Positions 19,140-26,743 of a DNA stretch of 64,000 bases are shown piece after piece (position 1 is the stretch's first letter; every line of letters starts with the position of its first letter). The notes under the pieces were generated by a model. It made no database searches. It saw only the letters and a list, made by a program, of their open reading frames with translations, and was not told the DNA's origin. The position numbers and the translations under genes are program-made. The DNA comes from Lacisediminihabitans profunda. Lineage in GTDB: Bacteria > Actinomycetota > Actinomycetes > Actinomycetales > Microbacteriaceae. The stretch covers positions 16,784-80,783 of the forward strand of contig NZ_VRMG01000016.1 in assembly GCF_008040105.1 (NCBI RefSeq), read 5' to 3'.

Positions 19140-19721
19140 ATGAATCAACAGGATCTCTTTCTCATGTCCGACGCGGCGCTGCGCGATGTGATCGACATGA
19201 TCGATCACGACCAGCTGGCCCAGCCCGCCCCCGCCGAGTGGTCGCGCAAGCCGAACCCGACGCTTCGCGACATCATCGCCTACCACGCGTACGACGAGGC
19301 GTGGGTTCCGGATGTGCTGGCCGGCCGCACCGCGGAGGAGGTCGGCACCCGCCACGACGGGGACCTGCTCGGTGACGACCCGATCGCGAGCTACGACGAC
19401 ATCAACGATGCGGCGATGGAGGCCGTGTCCCGCGATCTCGACTTCGACCGGATCGTGCACCTCAGCTACGGCGACTTCTCGCTCGGCGACTACCTTGTGC
19501 ACACGAGCACCTACCGCGCCTTCCAGGCCTGGTCCATCGCCCACTCGCTCGGCCTCGACTTCTCCCTGCCCGAGCCTCTCGTCGACGGCCTCTGGCAGAT
19601 CCTCGGGCCGCAGATCGCAGACTTCCGCGCCATGGGCGTGTTCCCTCCGGAGGTGCCGGTTCCTGCCGGGTCCGACCCCGAGGTGCAGCTTCTCGGCAAG
19701 GTCGGGTATTGGAAGCCGTGA
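19140..19721 (+). CDS. DinB/MDMPI-fold protein (maleylpyruvate isomerase-like)
   Basis: A 193-aa soluble protein resembling the actinobacterial TIGR03086-type group, whose N-terminal helical bundle is related to mycothiol-dependent maleylpyruvate isomerases and DinB. The supporting stretches are AEWSRKPNPTLRDIIAYHAY near 31-50, HTSTYRAFQAWSIAHSLGLD near 121-140, and a C-terminal FPPEVPVPAGSDPEVQLLGK typical of the family. His residues in YHAY and VHTST could bind metal. The enzymatic role is unknown. Its stop overlaps the ATG of a cupin gene. Confidence 0.7.
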   Translation: MNQQDLFLMSDAALRDVIDMIDHDQLAQPAPAEWSRKPNPTLRDIIAYHAYDEAWVPDVLAGRTAEEVGTRHDGDLLGDDPIASYDDINDAAMEAVSRDLDFDRIVHLSYGDFSLGDYLVHTSTYRAFQAWSIAHSLGLDFSLPEPLVDGLWQILGPQIADFRAMGVFPPEVPVPAGSDPEVQLLGKVGYWKP

Positions 19722-20074
19722 TGCTCGATGCTGGTTCCGCGGTCGCCGCCGTCGATCTCGATCTCGAACTCGAGGCGGTGGCCGGCGAGCAGGTGGTCGC
19801 CGGTGAACCGATGACGGGCTCGGCGGTGCTCTGCACGCGTGGCGCGGGGGACATAGGCGCGGAGGAGATCGGGGTATGGGAGATGACCCCCGGCTCGATG
19901 CGCGACGTGGAGTCGGACGAGGTCTTCGTGGTGATCGCGGGCCGGGCGACCGTGCGTTTCGACCACGACGGCACCGTTCTGCAGCTCGGCCCGGGAACGG
20001 TCGGTCGGCTCGCCGCGGGACAGCGCACGGTGTGGACGGTCACCGAGACGATTCGCAAGGTCTACATCGCCTAA
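19721..20074 (+). CDS. Small cupin-domain protein
   Basis: A 117-aa single cupin barrel. Motif 1 is VWEMTPGSMRDVESDEVFVV and motif 2 is LQLGPGTVGRLAAGQRTVW, like the short cupin_3 proteins related to EutQ and ureidoglycine aminohydrolase. The metal-binding His residues of canonical cupins are largely absent, so a binding or structural role is possible. I use ATG 19721, which overlaps the upstream stop; TTG 19709 or GTG 19718 would add a few residues. It is translationally coupled to the MDMPI-like gene. Confidence 0.72.
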   Translation: MLDAGSAVAAVDLDLELEAVAGEQVVAGEPMTGSAVLCTRGAGDIGAEEIGVWEMTPGSMRDVESDEVFVVIAGRATVRFDHDGTVLQLGPGTVGRLAAGQRTVWTVTETIRKVYIA

Positions 20075-20084
20075 ATTGGTGAGC

Positions 20085-20570
20085 ATGCGCATCCACATCG
20101 CCACCGATCACGCCGGACTCGAATTCAGCACCGACCTTCAGGAGCACCTGCGCTCTGCGGGCCACGAGGTAGTCGACCACGGGCCGACCGTCGTCGATCC
20201 GCTCGACGACTACCCGAGCTTCTGCATCAACGCCGCGCGCGCGGTCGTGGCCGACCAGCGCTCCGGCATCGAGGCGCTGGGCGTGGTCTTCGGCGGGTCG
20301 GGCAACGGCGAGCAGATGGCGGCGAACAAGGTGCTCGGCGCCCGCGCCGCACTCGTCTGGAATGTGTCGACAGCGTTGCTCGCGCGCCAGCACAACGACG
20401 CGAACCTCATCTCGATCGGTGCCCGCCAGCACACCGTCGACGAGGCCAAGCTCTTCATAGACACGTTCATCGCGGAGCCGTTCTCGGGCGAGGAGCGCCA
20501 CGTGCGCCGCATCGCGCAGCTCGCAGAATACGAGGCCACGGGGCTCATCGCCGGCCACGAGATCGACTGA
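20085..20570 (+). CDS. rpiB: Ribose-5-phosphate isomerase B
   Basis: Interconverts ribose-5-phosphate and ribulose-5-phosphate in the pentose phosphate pathway. The 161-aa product has the RpiB/LacAB fold: MRIHIATDHAGLEF at the N-terminus, VVDHGPTVVDPLDDYPSFCI around 33-52, the anion-binding loop FGGSGNGEQMAANK (about 69-82), and NDANLISIGARQHT. Length and motifs match actinobacterial RpiB. I chose ATG 20085. It is closely packed with nei (2 bp gap). Confidence 0.93.
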   Translation: MRIHIATDHAGLEFSTDLQEHLRSAGHEVVDHGPTVVDPLDDYPSFCINAARAVVADQRSGIEALGVVFGGSGNGEQMAANKVLGARAALVWNVSTALLARQHNDANLISIGARQHTVDEAKLFIDTFIAEPFSGEERHVRRIAQLAEYEATGLIAGHEID

Positions 20571-20572
20571 CC

Positions 20573-21559
20573 GTGCCAGAGGGCCACTCCGTCCACCGCA
20601 TCGCCCGCCAGTTCGGGCTGCACTTCGTCGGGCATCCGGTGCGCGTTTCCTCGCCGCAGGGACGCTTCGTGGACGGTGCGGCTCGGCTCGACGGGCACAC
20701 GATCACCGAGGCCAGGGCCGTGGGAAAGCAGATGTTCCTCCGCTTCGACAATGACCTGTGGCTGCGGGTGCATCTGGGAATCTACGGCGCCTGGGACTTC
20801 GCGGGCGACATCACCGTCGACGCGACCGTCGCCGCGGCGAACGGTCGGATGGGCCAGACCAACCAGCGAGGAACGGTCGCCGACCAGGACGGCGCGAACG
20901 GCTCGGAGAGCTCGCTGTCGAGCATCGGCGCGCCCCGGCGGACCCGCCTGCGGATGGCGGAGCAGGAGAAACTCGAGGAGCCGATCGACGTCTTTCCGCC
21001 GGAGCCGATCGGCGCGGTGCGGGTGCGGCTGCTCACCGACGATGCCGTGGCGGACCTGCGCGGCCCCACCGCGTGCGAGGTGCTGACGCCCGATCAGGTG
21101 GAGGCCACGATCGCGAAGCTCGGCCCGGACCCGCTCGAGGTGGACGCGGCGGAGGGCGAGGAGCGTTTCGTGAGCGTGGTGCGTCGGAAGCCGACCCCCA
21201 TCGCCCTCCTGCTCATGGACCAGGGAGTCGTCAGCGGAATCGGCAACGTCTACCGGGCCGAACTTCTCTTCCGCGCACGTCTCAACCCGCATACTCCGGG
21301 CAAGCTGGTTCCGGAGCAGACGCTGCGGGAGCTGTGGCGCGATTGGACGAGGCTCCTCGCGACGGGCGTCGCGACCGGCCAGATGCTCACCATGGACGAC
21401 CTCGACCCCGACGACTACCGCAAGGCGCTCGCCTCCCGCGACGACCGGCACTGGGTCTATCACCGCGCCGGTCTGCCCTGCCGGGTCTGCGGCACGAACA
21501 TCGTCATGGAGGAGCTCGGCGGGCGCAAGCTCTACTGGTGCCCCAGGGACCAGGCATGA
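20573..21559 (+). CDS. nei: Fpg/Nei family DNA glycosylase (endonuclease VIII type)
   Basis: Base-excision repair of oxidised bases with AP-lyase activity. The GTG-initiated 328-aa product starts with the catalytic Pro2-Glu3 (PEGHSVHRIA), has the helix-2-turn-helix MDQGVVSGIGNVYRAELLF, and a C-terminal zinc finger. Two features are odd. Residues about 85-145 form an insertion rich in Gly, Ser, Gln and charged residues. The finger reads CRVCG...YWCPRDQA, with Asp where the fourth zinc Cys (CPxC) should be. It is 2 bp after rpiB, and its stop overlaps the paiB ATG. Confidence 0.88.
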   Translation: MPEGHSVHRIARQFGLHFVGHPVRVSSPQGRFVDGAARLDGHTITEARAVGKQMFLRFDNDLWLRVHLGIYGAWDFAGDITVDATVAAANGRMGQTNQRGTVADQDGANGSESSLSSIGAPRRTRLRMAEQEKLEEPIDVFPPEPIGAVRVRLLTDDAVADLRGPTACEVLTPDQVEATIAKLGPDPLEVDAAEGEERFVSVVRRKPTPIALLLMDQGVVSGIGNVYRAELLFRARLNPHTPGKLVPEQTLRELWRDWTRLLATGVATGQMLTMDDLDPDDYRKALASRDDRHWVYHRAGLPCRVCGTNIVMEELGGRKLYWCPRDQA

Positions 21560-22170
21560 GGCGCACGCCAGCCTTCCTGCTCGAGGATGAGGCCGAGGTC
21601 AAGAGGCTCATCCGGGAGAACCCGTGGGCCACGATCGTGTCGAGCACGGCGACCGGGATCGTCGCCTCGCACTACCCGGTGGTGCTCGAGGAGGACGCGG
21701 ACGGCATCAGCATCGTGAGCCACGTCGGGCGACCGGACGAGCAGTTGCACGAGCTGGGGCGGCACGAGGTGCTGGTGATCATCCAGGGTCCACACGGCTA
21801 CATCTCGCCCGGCTGGTACGGGGCGGTCCCGGCCGTCCCCACCTGGAATCACGTGACCGCTCACCTCTACGGCACCCCCGAAATCCTCTCCGACGAGGAG
21901 AACTACCGCGTGCTCGGCGACCTCGTGGACTTCTTCGAGAACCGGATGCCGCATCCGGCACGGCTCGAACAGAACGAGGAATACGCCAGGCGGATCGTGC
22001 ACGGCACGGCGGGCTTCCGCCTGCGGGTGACGCGCTTCGATGCGCGGCTCAAACTCAGCCAGAACAAGTCGCCCGAGGTCGTCGCGACAATCATCGACGA
22101 GCTCGAGCACGGCGCGAACTACGCCCAACCCGCTCTCGCGCGCGAGATGAGACGGGTGCACGGCGAATGA
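21556..22170 (+). CDS. paiB: PaiB-family FMN-binding protein
   Basis: The 204-aa product belongs to the PaiB group, split-barrel flavin-binding proteins named after the Bacillus sporulation/protease regulator; the biochemical role is undefined. Family features are the start MRRTPAFLLEDEAEVKRLIR, HYPVVLEED, a central SHVGRPDEQLHEL, the strongly conserved GYISPGWYG and VPTWNHVTAHLYG (about 78-100), and KLSQNKS near 170. No DNA-binding domain is evident. ATGA overlaps on both sides make it the middle gene of nei-paiB-amidohydrolase. Confidence 0.88.
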   Translation: MRRTPAFLLEDEAEVKRLIRENPWATIVSSTATGIVASHYPVVLEEDADGISIVSHVGRPDEQLHELGRHEVLVIIQGPHGYISPGWYGAVPAVPTWNHVTAHLYGTPEILSDEENYRVLGDLVDFFENRMPHPARLEQNEEYARRIVHGTAGFRLRVTRFDARLKLSQNKSPEVVATIIDELEHGANYAQPALAREMRRVHGE

Positions 22171-23633
22171 GCATTGTGCTGCGCAACGCGCGGATTGTCG
22201 GCGCGGGCGCGCCTCCCACCGACCTGCTCGTGTCCGACGGATCGATTTCGGCGATCGGCGGCGAGCTGTCGGGTGACGAGTCCGTCGACCTCGGCGGCCG
22301 GTTCGTGATCCCGGGCCTGTGGGACAACCACGTCCATCTCACTCAGCATGCCCTCGCCCAGCGCCGGGTCGATCTCTCGACCGCGACATCCGCCGCCGAG
22401 GCCGCCCGAGTGATGGGCGAGGCGTTCCGCACGGCTCCGCCGGAGGCCGGGCTTCCGCTCGTGGGGTTCGGCTTTCGCGATGGGTTGTGGCCGGATGCGC
22501 CCTCCGCCGCGCTGCTCGATTCGCAGGTGGACACCGTGCCCGTGGTACTCGTGAGCGGTGACCTGCACTGCTGCTGGCTCAACTCCGCCGCTCTCGGGCG
22601 GTTCGGGTATGCCGGCCGCTCGACCGGAATCCTCCGTGAGGACGAGGCCTTCCCGGTCACGGCCGCGCTCCAGGACGTGCCTGACGCCGTGCTCGACGCG
22701 TGGGTGAGCGAGGCCGCGCGGGCGGCGGCCGGCCGCGGCGTGGTGGGCGTAGTGGACTTCGAGATGGCGGACAACATCCCGGTCTGGGGTCGCCGATTCG
22801 CCGCGGGATTCGATTCGCTGCGGATCTCAGCAGGCGTCTACACCGAGCACCTCGAGGCGGCGATCGCCGCCGGGCGGTTCACCGGCGAGGTGATCGCGGG
22901 AACGGGCGGCCTGCTCACGATGGGACCGTTCAAGGTGCTCATCGACGGCTCGCTCAACACCCGTACCGCCTACTGCGCGCACGTCTACCCGGGCCTCGAG
23001 CACTCCGATCGCCCGAACGGCATCCTGACGGTGCCGGGGGACGAGCTCACCGATCTGATGATGCGAGCATCCGGCGCCGGGTTACTCCCCGCCGTTCACG
23101 CCATCGGCGACGAAGCCAACCGCATCGCCCTCGACGCGTTCCAGGCGGTCGGATGCCGCGGTCGAATCGAGCACGCCCAGCTGCTGCTCGACGCAGACCT
23201 GCCGCGCTTCGCCGCCCTCGGCGTGGCGGCGAGCGTGCAGCCCGAACAGGCCATGGACGACCGCGGCGTCGCCGACCGATACTGGGCCGGACGCACCGGC
23301 CGGGCCTTCGTGCTGCGCAGCCTCCTCGATGCCGGGGCGCAGCTGCTCCTCGGGTCGGATGCCCCGGTCGCTCCGCTCGACCCGTGGGTGACCATGGCGG
23401 CTGCGGTCGGACGTTCCCGCGACGGGCTGGAGCCGTGGCATCCGGAGCAGGCGATCTCGGCGGCCGAGGCGCTCGTGGCGTCCACAAACGGCCGTTCGCG
23501 CGTGGCGGTCGGCGAGGACGCGGATCTCGTGGTCCTGGATCTCGACCCCCTCGTGGCCGCGCCCGACGCCCTCCGCCGCATGCCGGTCGCCGCGACGATG
23601 CTCGCCGGAAGCTGGACCTTCTCGGCCCTCTAG
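22167..23633 (+). CDS. Amidohydrolase, YtcJ-like
   Basis: A 488-aa metal-dependent hydrolase of the amidohydrolase superfamily, resembling the YtcJ/NfdA (exoenzyme-regulatory AepA-like) group. Metal-binding residues are the HVH in GLWDNHVHLTQH (about 50-61), His in AVHAIGDEA, His in RIEHAQLL, and the Asp in LLLGSDAPVAPLD. The GEDADLVVLD stretch ends the composite beta domain. The physiological substrate is unknown. ATG 22167 overlaps the paiB stop. A strong hairpin begins 2 bp after its TAG and probably ends the operon. Confidence 0.85.
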   Translation: MSIVLRNARIVGAGAPPTDLLVSDGSISAIGGELSGDESVDLGGRFVIPGLWDNHVHLTQHALAQRRVDLSTATSAAEAARVMGEAFRTAPPEAGLPLVGFGFRDGLWPDAPSAALLDSQVDTVPVVLVSGDLHCCWLNSAALGRFGYAGRSTGILREDEAFPVTAALQDVPDAVLDAWVSEAARAAAGRGVVGVVDFEMADNIPVWGRRFAAGFDSLRISAGVYTEHLEAAIAAGRFTGEVIAGTGGLLTMGPFKVLIDGSLNTRTAYCAHVYPGLEHSDRPNGILTVPGDELTDLMMRASGAGLLPAVHAIGDEANRIALDAFQAVGCRGRIEHAQLLLDADLPRFAALGVAASVQPEQAMDDRGVADRYWAGRTGRAFVLRSLLDAGAQLLLGSDAPVAPLDPWVTMAAAVGRSRDGLEPWHPEQAISAAEALVASTNGRSRVAVGEDADLVVLDLDPLVAAPDALRRMPVAATMLAGSWTFSAL

Positions 23634-23634
23634 C

Positions 23635-23656
23635 CGTGCCGCTCGTGCGCGGCACG
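23635..23656 (+). terminator. Hairpin after the rpiB-nei-paiB-amidohydrolase unit
   Basis: CGTGCCGC (23635-23642) pairs perfectly with GCGGCACG (23649-23656) around a 6-nt loop, starting 2 bp after the TAG. No long T-run follows, which is common for terminators in high-GC actinobacteria. Confidence 0.65.
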
Positions 23657-24140
23657 TTGTGCAGGACACCCTGTGCAGGACACCTTCTGCTTTCTGCAGG
23701 ACGCGGCCCGGTTGCCCCGGTGCCCGCCCTACAGACTCCAGTTCTGCAGGACACGTTCTGCAGGACAGGGACCGGGTGCCCACCCCGCAGACTCCCGTTA
23801 TGCAGGACGGCCTGTGCAGGACAGCCCGCGCCGAGCCGCGCCGCACGCATCGCCGTCGGTCGAGTTGTGCAGGACGGTCACCGACCTGGCTTCGGTCTTC
23901 AGCGGGCTGTGCAGAACGCGCAACCTCCACCCTGTTCTCTGCTCCGTGTCCTTCCGATGTCCCGCAGAGACTGTCCTGCACAACGTGTTGTCGGGCGTGC
24001 AGCGTCCTGCAGAACGTGTCCTGCAGAACTGGAGTCTGTGGGGTGGGCGGGCGTGTGGCGGGAGGAGGTCCTGCGCAACGAGTCGTTTGGGTGAGCAGTG
24101 CGTCCTGCACAACGCGTCCTGCACAACCCGTCCCGCACAA
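23655..24140. repeat. Mirrored array of about 16 TGCAGGAC-type motifs
   Basis: The gap 23634-24247 has no convincing gene. In its left half the motif (T)TGTGCAGGAC or TTCTGCAGGAC occurs eight times, near 23658, 23673, 23693, 23743, 23757, 23799, 23813 and 23866, plus a variant at 23908. In the right half the reverse complement GTCCTGCACAACG or GTCCTGCAGAACG occurs about seven times, near 23973, 24004, 24019, 24069, 24102, 24117 and a variant at 24130. The orientation switches near 23940. All frames that stay open here yield low-complexity peptides rich in Cys, Arg, Gln and Asp on both strands, which I judge to be by-products of the repeat. Confidence 0.9.
23732..24038. repeat. Perfect 35-bp inverted repeat inside the TGCAGGAC array
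   Basis: Bases 23732-23766 are the exact reverse complement of 24004-24038; each contains two TGCAGGAC motifs and the word CAGACTCCAG. The arms are separated by 237 bp and could form a cruciform or a long RNA stem. The match continues imperfectly for several bases outward (GCCCGCCC near each arm). Confidence 0.93.
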
Positions 24141-24247
24141 CCCGGCCCAAACGCGAGCGAGGAACCGCAAGGCCGGGGGTAAACCCCACCACGTATCCGT
24201 GAGCCAGCCGGGTGGGCGAGCGGGGAAGCACTCGCGATGCTGGAGCT

Positions 24248-25645
24248 ATGACAATCACCGACACCGCCCCTATGACCTCAGAGTCTGGCACTCTGGGTGC
24301 TGTGAGCACCCCGCCCTCGAAACGACCGGCCGCGTACTGGCGACTGTGGAGGAAAGTTCCCCGAGAGCTCGGATTCCTCATCCTCACCCTCCCCATCGCG
24401 GTGGTGGGCTTCGCCGTCGCCGTCACCCTCTTGAGCGCGGGCGCAGGCACCCTCGTCACCTTCTTCATTGGCGCGTTCCTGCTGATCGGGGCGCTCTACG
24501 TCTCGCGCGGCTTCGGCATCCTCGAGCTCGTGCGCCTCGAGTGGGCGGGCCGTCCACGCATCGAGCGTCCGGAGTGGCAGGATGCCCGCGCACGCGAGGG
24601 GTTCTGGGGCTGGCTCCGATCGGTGCTCGGCAACGGACACTACTGGCTGTACCTGCTCCATACCCTCGTCATCAACTTCGCCATCTCCCTGATCACCTGG
24701 GTGATCACCGTGGTCTGGGTGTCGGTGGGCCTCGGCGCGCTCAGCTACGGACTCTGGTGGCGCACGGTGCCGAAGGGCGACGGCAACTGGTACCTCGCCG
24801 ATTGGTTGCTCGGGCTTTTCGGGGCATCGGCCCAGGGCGGCGCTCGAGACGCGCTCGAGGTCGTGTTCACGGCCGCGATCGGCCTCGTCGTGATCGCCAC
24901 CCTGCCCTTCGTCACCCGCGGACTCGTGCTGCTCCACCACGTGATCGCTCGCGGGGTACTCGGCGCCTTCCGGTCCGATGCCCTGCAGCGCGAGGTGATC
25001 GCTCTCAGCGCGTCGCGCGGCGCGGCGGTCTCCGCCGAGGGTCACTCGCTGCGTCGCCTCGAGCGAGACATCCACGACGGGCCGCAGCAGCGACTGGTGC
25101 GCCTTCAGATGGACCTCGCCGCCGCCGACCGGCAGCTGGACACCGACCCGCAGAAGGCCCGTGCCCTCATGGCGGAGGCCATGGTTCAGTCGCGAGAGGC
25201 CCTGGAAGAGTTGAGGGCCCTCTCGCGTGGCTTCGCCCCGCCGATCCTGCTCGACCGGGGGCTCGTCGCGGCCCTCGAGTCGCTCACCGTGCGCAGCCCC
25301 GTGCCCATCAGGCTCGTCAACGAATTGGCGGCCGACGTGGATCTACCGCAGGAGATCGAGCGCAACGCCTATTTCGTGGCGAGTGAGCTCCTCACCAACG
25401 TGGCCAAGCACGCGTCGGCGACCGACGTCGAACTGAGGGTCGCGCTGCGCCGAGTGCCGGAGCCGGACTCGACCTGGCTCGACCTCACCGTCACCGACAA
25501 CGGAACCGGCGGGGCGGCGGTCACGGACGGGCATGGCCTCGCCGGCCTGGACGAGCGTGTGCGCGGTCTCGGCGGCATCCTCTCCGTCTCGAGCCCCGTC
25601 GGCGGTCCGACCAGGGTGAGCGCGCACCTCCCCGTCACTTACTGA
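24248..25645 (+). CDS. Sensor histidine kinase, NarL-partner (HisKA_3) type
   Basis: A 465-aa membrane kinase. Hydrophobic segments lie at about 42-62, 68-88, 133-160 and 204-222, forming an actinobacterial-type sensor region without a large extracellular domain. The dimerisation/phosphoacceptor box is LERDIHDGPQQRLVRLQMDL with His276. The HATPase N-box is FVASELLTNVAKHA and the G-boxes include VTDNGTGG and GHGLAGLDERVRGLGG. ATG 24248 follows GGAG. The cognate response regulator follows 48 bp downstream. The stimulus is unknown. Confidence 0.92.
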   Translation: MTITDTAPMTSESGTLGAVSTPPSKRPAAYWRLWRKVPRELGFLILTLPIAVVGFAVAVTLLSAGAGTLVTFFIGAFLLIGALYVSRGFGILELVRLEWAGRPRIERPEWQDARAREGFWGWLRSVLGNGHYWLYLLHTLVINFAISLITWVITVVWVSVGLGALSYGLWWRTVPKGDGNWYLADWLLGLFGASAQGGARDALEVVFTAAIGLVVIATLPFVTRGLVLLHHVIARGVLGAFRSDALQREVIALSASRGAAVSAEGHSLRRLERDIHDGPQQRLVRLQMDLAAADRQLDTDPQKARALMAEAMVQSREALEELRALSRGFAPPILLDRGLVAALESLTVRSPVPIRLVNELAADVDLPQEIERNAYFVASELLTNVAKHASATDVELRVALRRVPEPDSTWLDLTVTDNGTGGAAVTDGHGLAGLDERVRGLGGILSVSSPVGGPTRVSAHLPVTY

Positions 25646-25647
25646 GG

Positions 25648-25673
25648 CCGGGCCCGACCGGGTCGCGGCCCGG
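25648..25673 (+). promoter_or_regulatory. GC-rich nested hairpin between kinase and regulator genes
   Basis: CCGGGCC (25648-25654) pairs with GGCCCGG (25667-25673), and within the loop CGAC pairs with GTCG around CGG. It starts right after the kinase stop and ends 20 bp before the GTG of the regulator. It could attenuate readthrough or set the kinase:regulator ratio. Confidence 0.55.
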
Positions 25674-25693
25674 GCGGGCAATAGGGTGGTGTC

Positions 25694-26347
25694 GTGATCG
25701 ATACCCCCCTGCGCGTTCTCGTCGCCGACGACTCGGTGCTGTTGCGCGAAGGGCTCGTGCGGGTTCTCGTGGAGGCGGGTCACGAGGTCGTCGGCGCCTT
25801 CGCGAACGCCGACCTCCTGCTGGAACGCCTCGTGGAACTCGCCCCGGACCTCGTCGTGCTCGACGTGCGGATGCCGCCCACCTTTCGCGACGAGGGCGTG
25901 CGCGCCGCGATCCGGGCGAGACAATTGCTGCCAGGGGTCGGGATCCTGCTGCTCTCGCAATATGTCGAGGTGGCCTACGCCCAGGACCTGCTGTCGTCGG
26001 GCACCGGTGGCATCGGCTATCTGCTGAAGGACCGGGTCGCGTCCCTCGACGAGTTGAAGGACGCGATCGAGCGCATCGCGTCTGGCGGCACGGTGCTCGA
26101 CCCGGAGGTGGTCGCCCAGCTCATCGGTCGCCGGCACGACCCGCTCGAGAGGCTCACGCCGCGCGAGAGCGAGGTCATCACCCTCATGGCGGAGGGCCGC
26201 ACCAACGCGGCGATCGCTGCCCAGCTGGTGATCGGCACGGGCGCAGTCGAGAAGAACGTCACGTCGATCTTCCAGAAGCTGGGACTCGACGATTCGGGCA
26301 GCGACCATCGCCGCGTGCTCGCCGTACTCGCCTGGCTGCAGCGCTAG
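25694..26347 (+). CDS. NarL/LuxR-family response regulator
   Basis: A 217-aa DNA-binding regulator, partner of the kinase immediately upstream. The receiver domain (about 6-125) has acidic ADDS near 11-14, phosphoacceptor Asp57 in LVVLDVRMPP, and Lys in YLLKDRV. The LuxR-type HTH (about 150-210) contains LTPRESEVITLMAEGRTNAA and VEKNVTSIFQKLGL. The GTG start at 25694 gives the normal family N-terminus. Targets are unknown; autoregulation would be typical but is not visible. Confidence 0.94.
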   Translation: MIDTPLRVLVADDSVLLREGLVRVLVEAGHEVVGAFANADLLLERLVELAPDLVVLDVRMPPTFRDEGVRAAIRARQLLPGVGILLLSQYVEVAYAQDLLSSGTGGIGYLLKDRVASLDELKDAIERIASGGTVLDPEVVAQLIGRRHDPLERLTPRESEVITLMAEGRTNAAIAAQLVIGTGAVEKNVTSIFQKLGLDDSGSDHRRVLAVLAWLQR

Positions 26348-26374
26348 TCGAGGCCGGTGCGGCCCGCCGGTCGA

Positions 26375-26542
26375 TCAGCGAGTGACGGCCGTCGCCCGAT
26401 CCATGCTCTCGGCGATCTGGAGTTCCGGGCGCGGTTCCTCCACCTTGTTGGTCCAGTTCGTGCCGTTCCACCAGCGAAGCTGGGGGAGGCCCAGCGGATC
26501 GCGGTACCAACCTGCGGGCACGGAAGTGTCGTTGAGTGACAT
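26375..26542 (-). CDS. DUF2510-domain miniprotein, 55 aa
   Basis: A short protein that is almost entirely one DUF2510 motif: PAGWYRDPLGLPQLRWWNG followed by WTNKV. This motif is usually fused to transmembrane or secreted partners in actinobacteria; here it stands alone with a short tail. ATG 26542 has AGGAG 8 bp upstream. It is convergent with the response regulator. The function is unknown. Confidence 0.75.
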   Translation of the reverse strand: MSLNDTSVPAGWYRDPLGLPQLRWWNGTNWTNKVEEPRPELQIAESMDRATAVTR

Positions 26543-26588
26543 GGTGAAAGCTCCTGGGGGTGGAGCCCTCTTCGGGGGAGGGCCAGTC

Positions 26589-26649
26589 GGGTGAAAGCAC
26601 AGCGGGTAGAAGGCACAGCGGGTGAAGGCACAGCGTTTGAAAGCCCAGC
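26589..26649. repeat. 15-16-bp tandem repeat upstream of the DUF2510 gene
   Basis: Four units of the form GGGTGAAAGCACAGC lie at 26589-26603, 26604-26619, 26620-26634 and 26635-26649, with 1-4 differences each. They occupy the likely promoter or leader of the DUF2510 gene. Confidence 0.8.
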
Positions 26650-26743
26650 GGGGAACGGGCATGTCGGGTAGAGACCTCTCGGGTGAGGTTGTTTCGACCC
26701 TAGTCCCCCTTTTAGAGGACAGGCAGCCCCCGTCTGGGGGGTG

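Noticed and set aside
16850..19141. 763-residue minus-strand frame
   Set aside because: Only the part 16850-17530 reads as protein; the rest is antisense to the flavoenzyme at 17672-19096.
23673..24182. Open frames in both directions within the TGCAGGAC array
   Set aside because: Low-complexity Cys/Arg/Gln peptides arise from the repeated motif itself, on both strands; no start signals or conserved domain.
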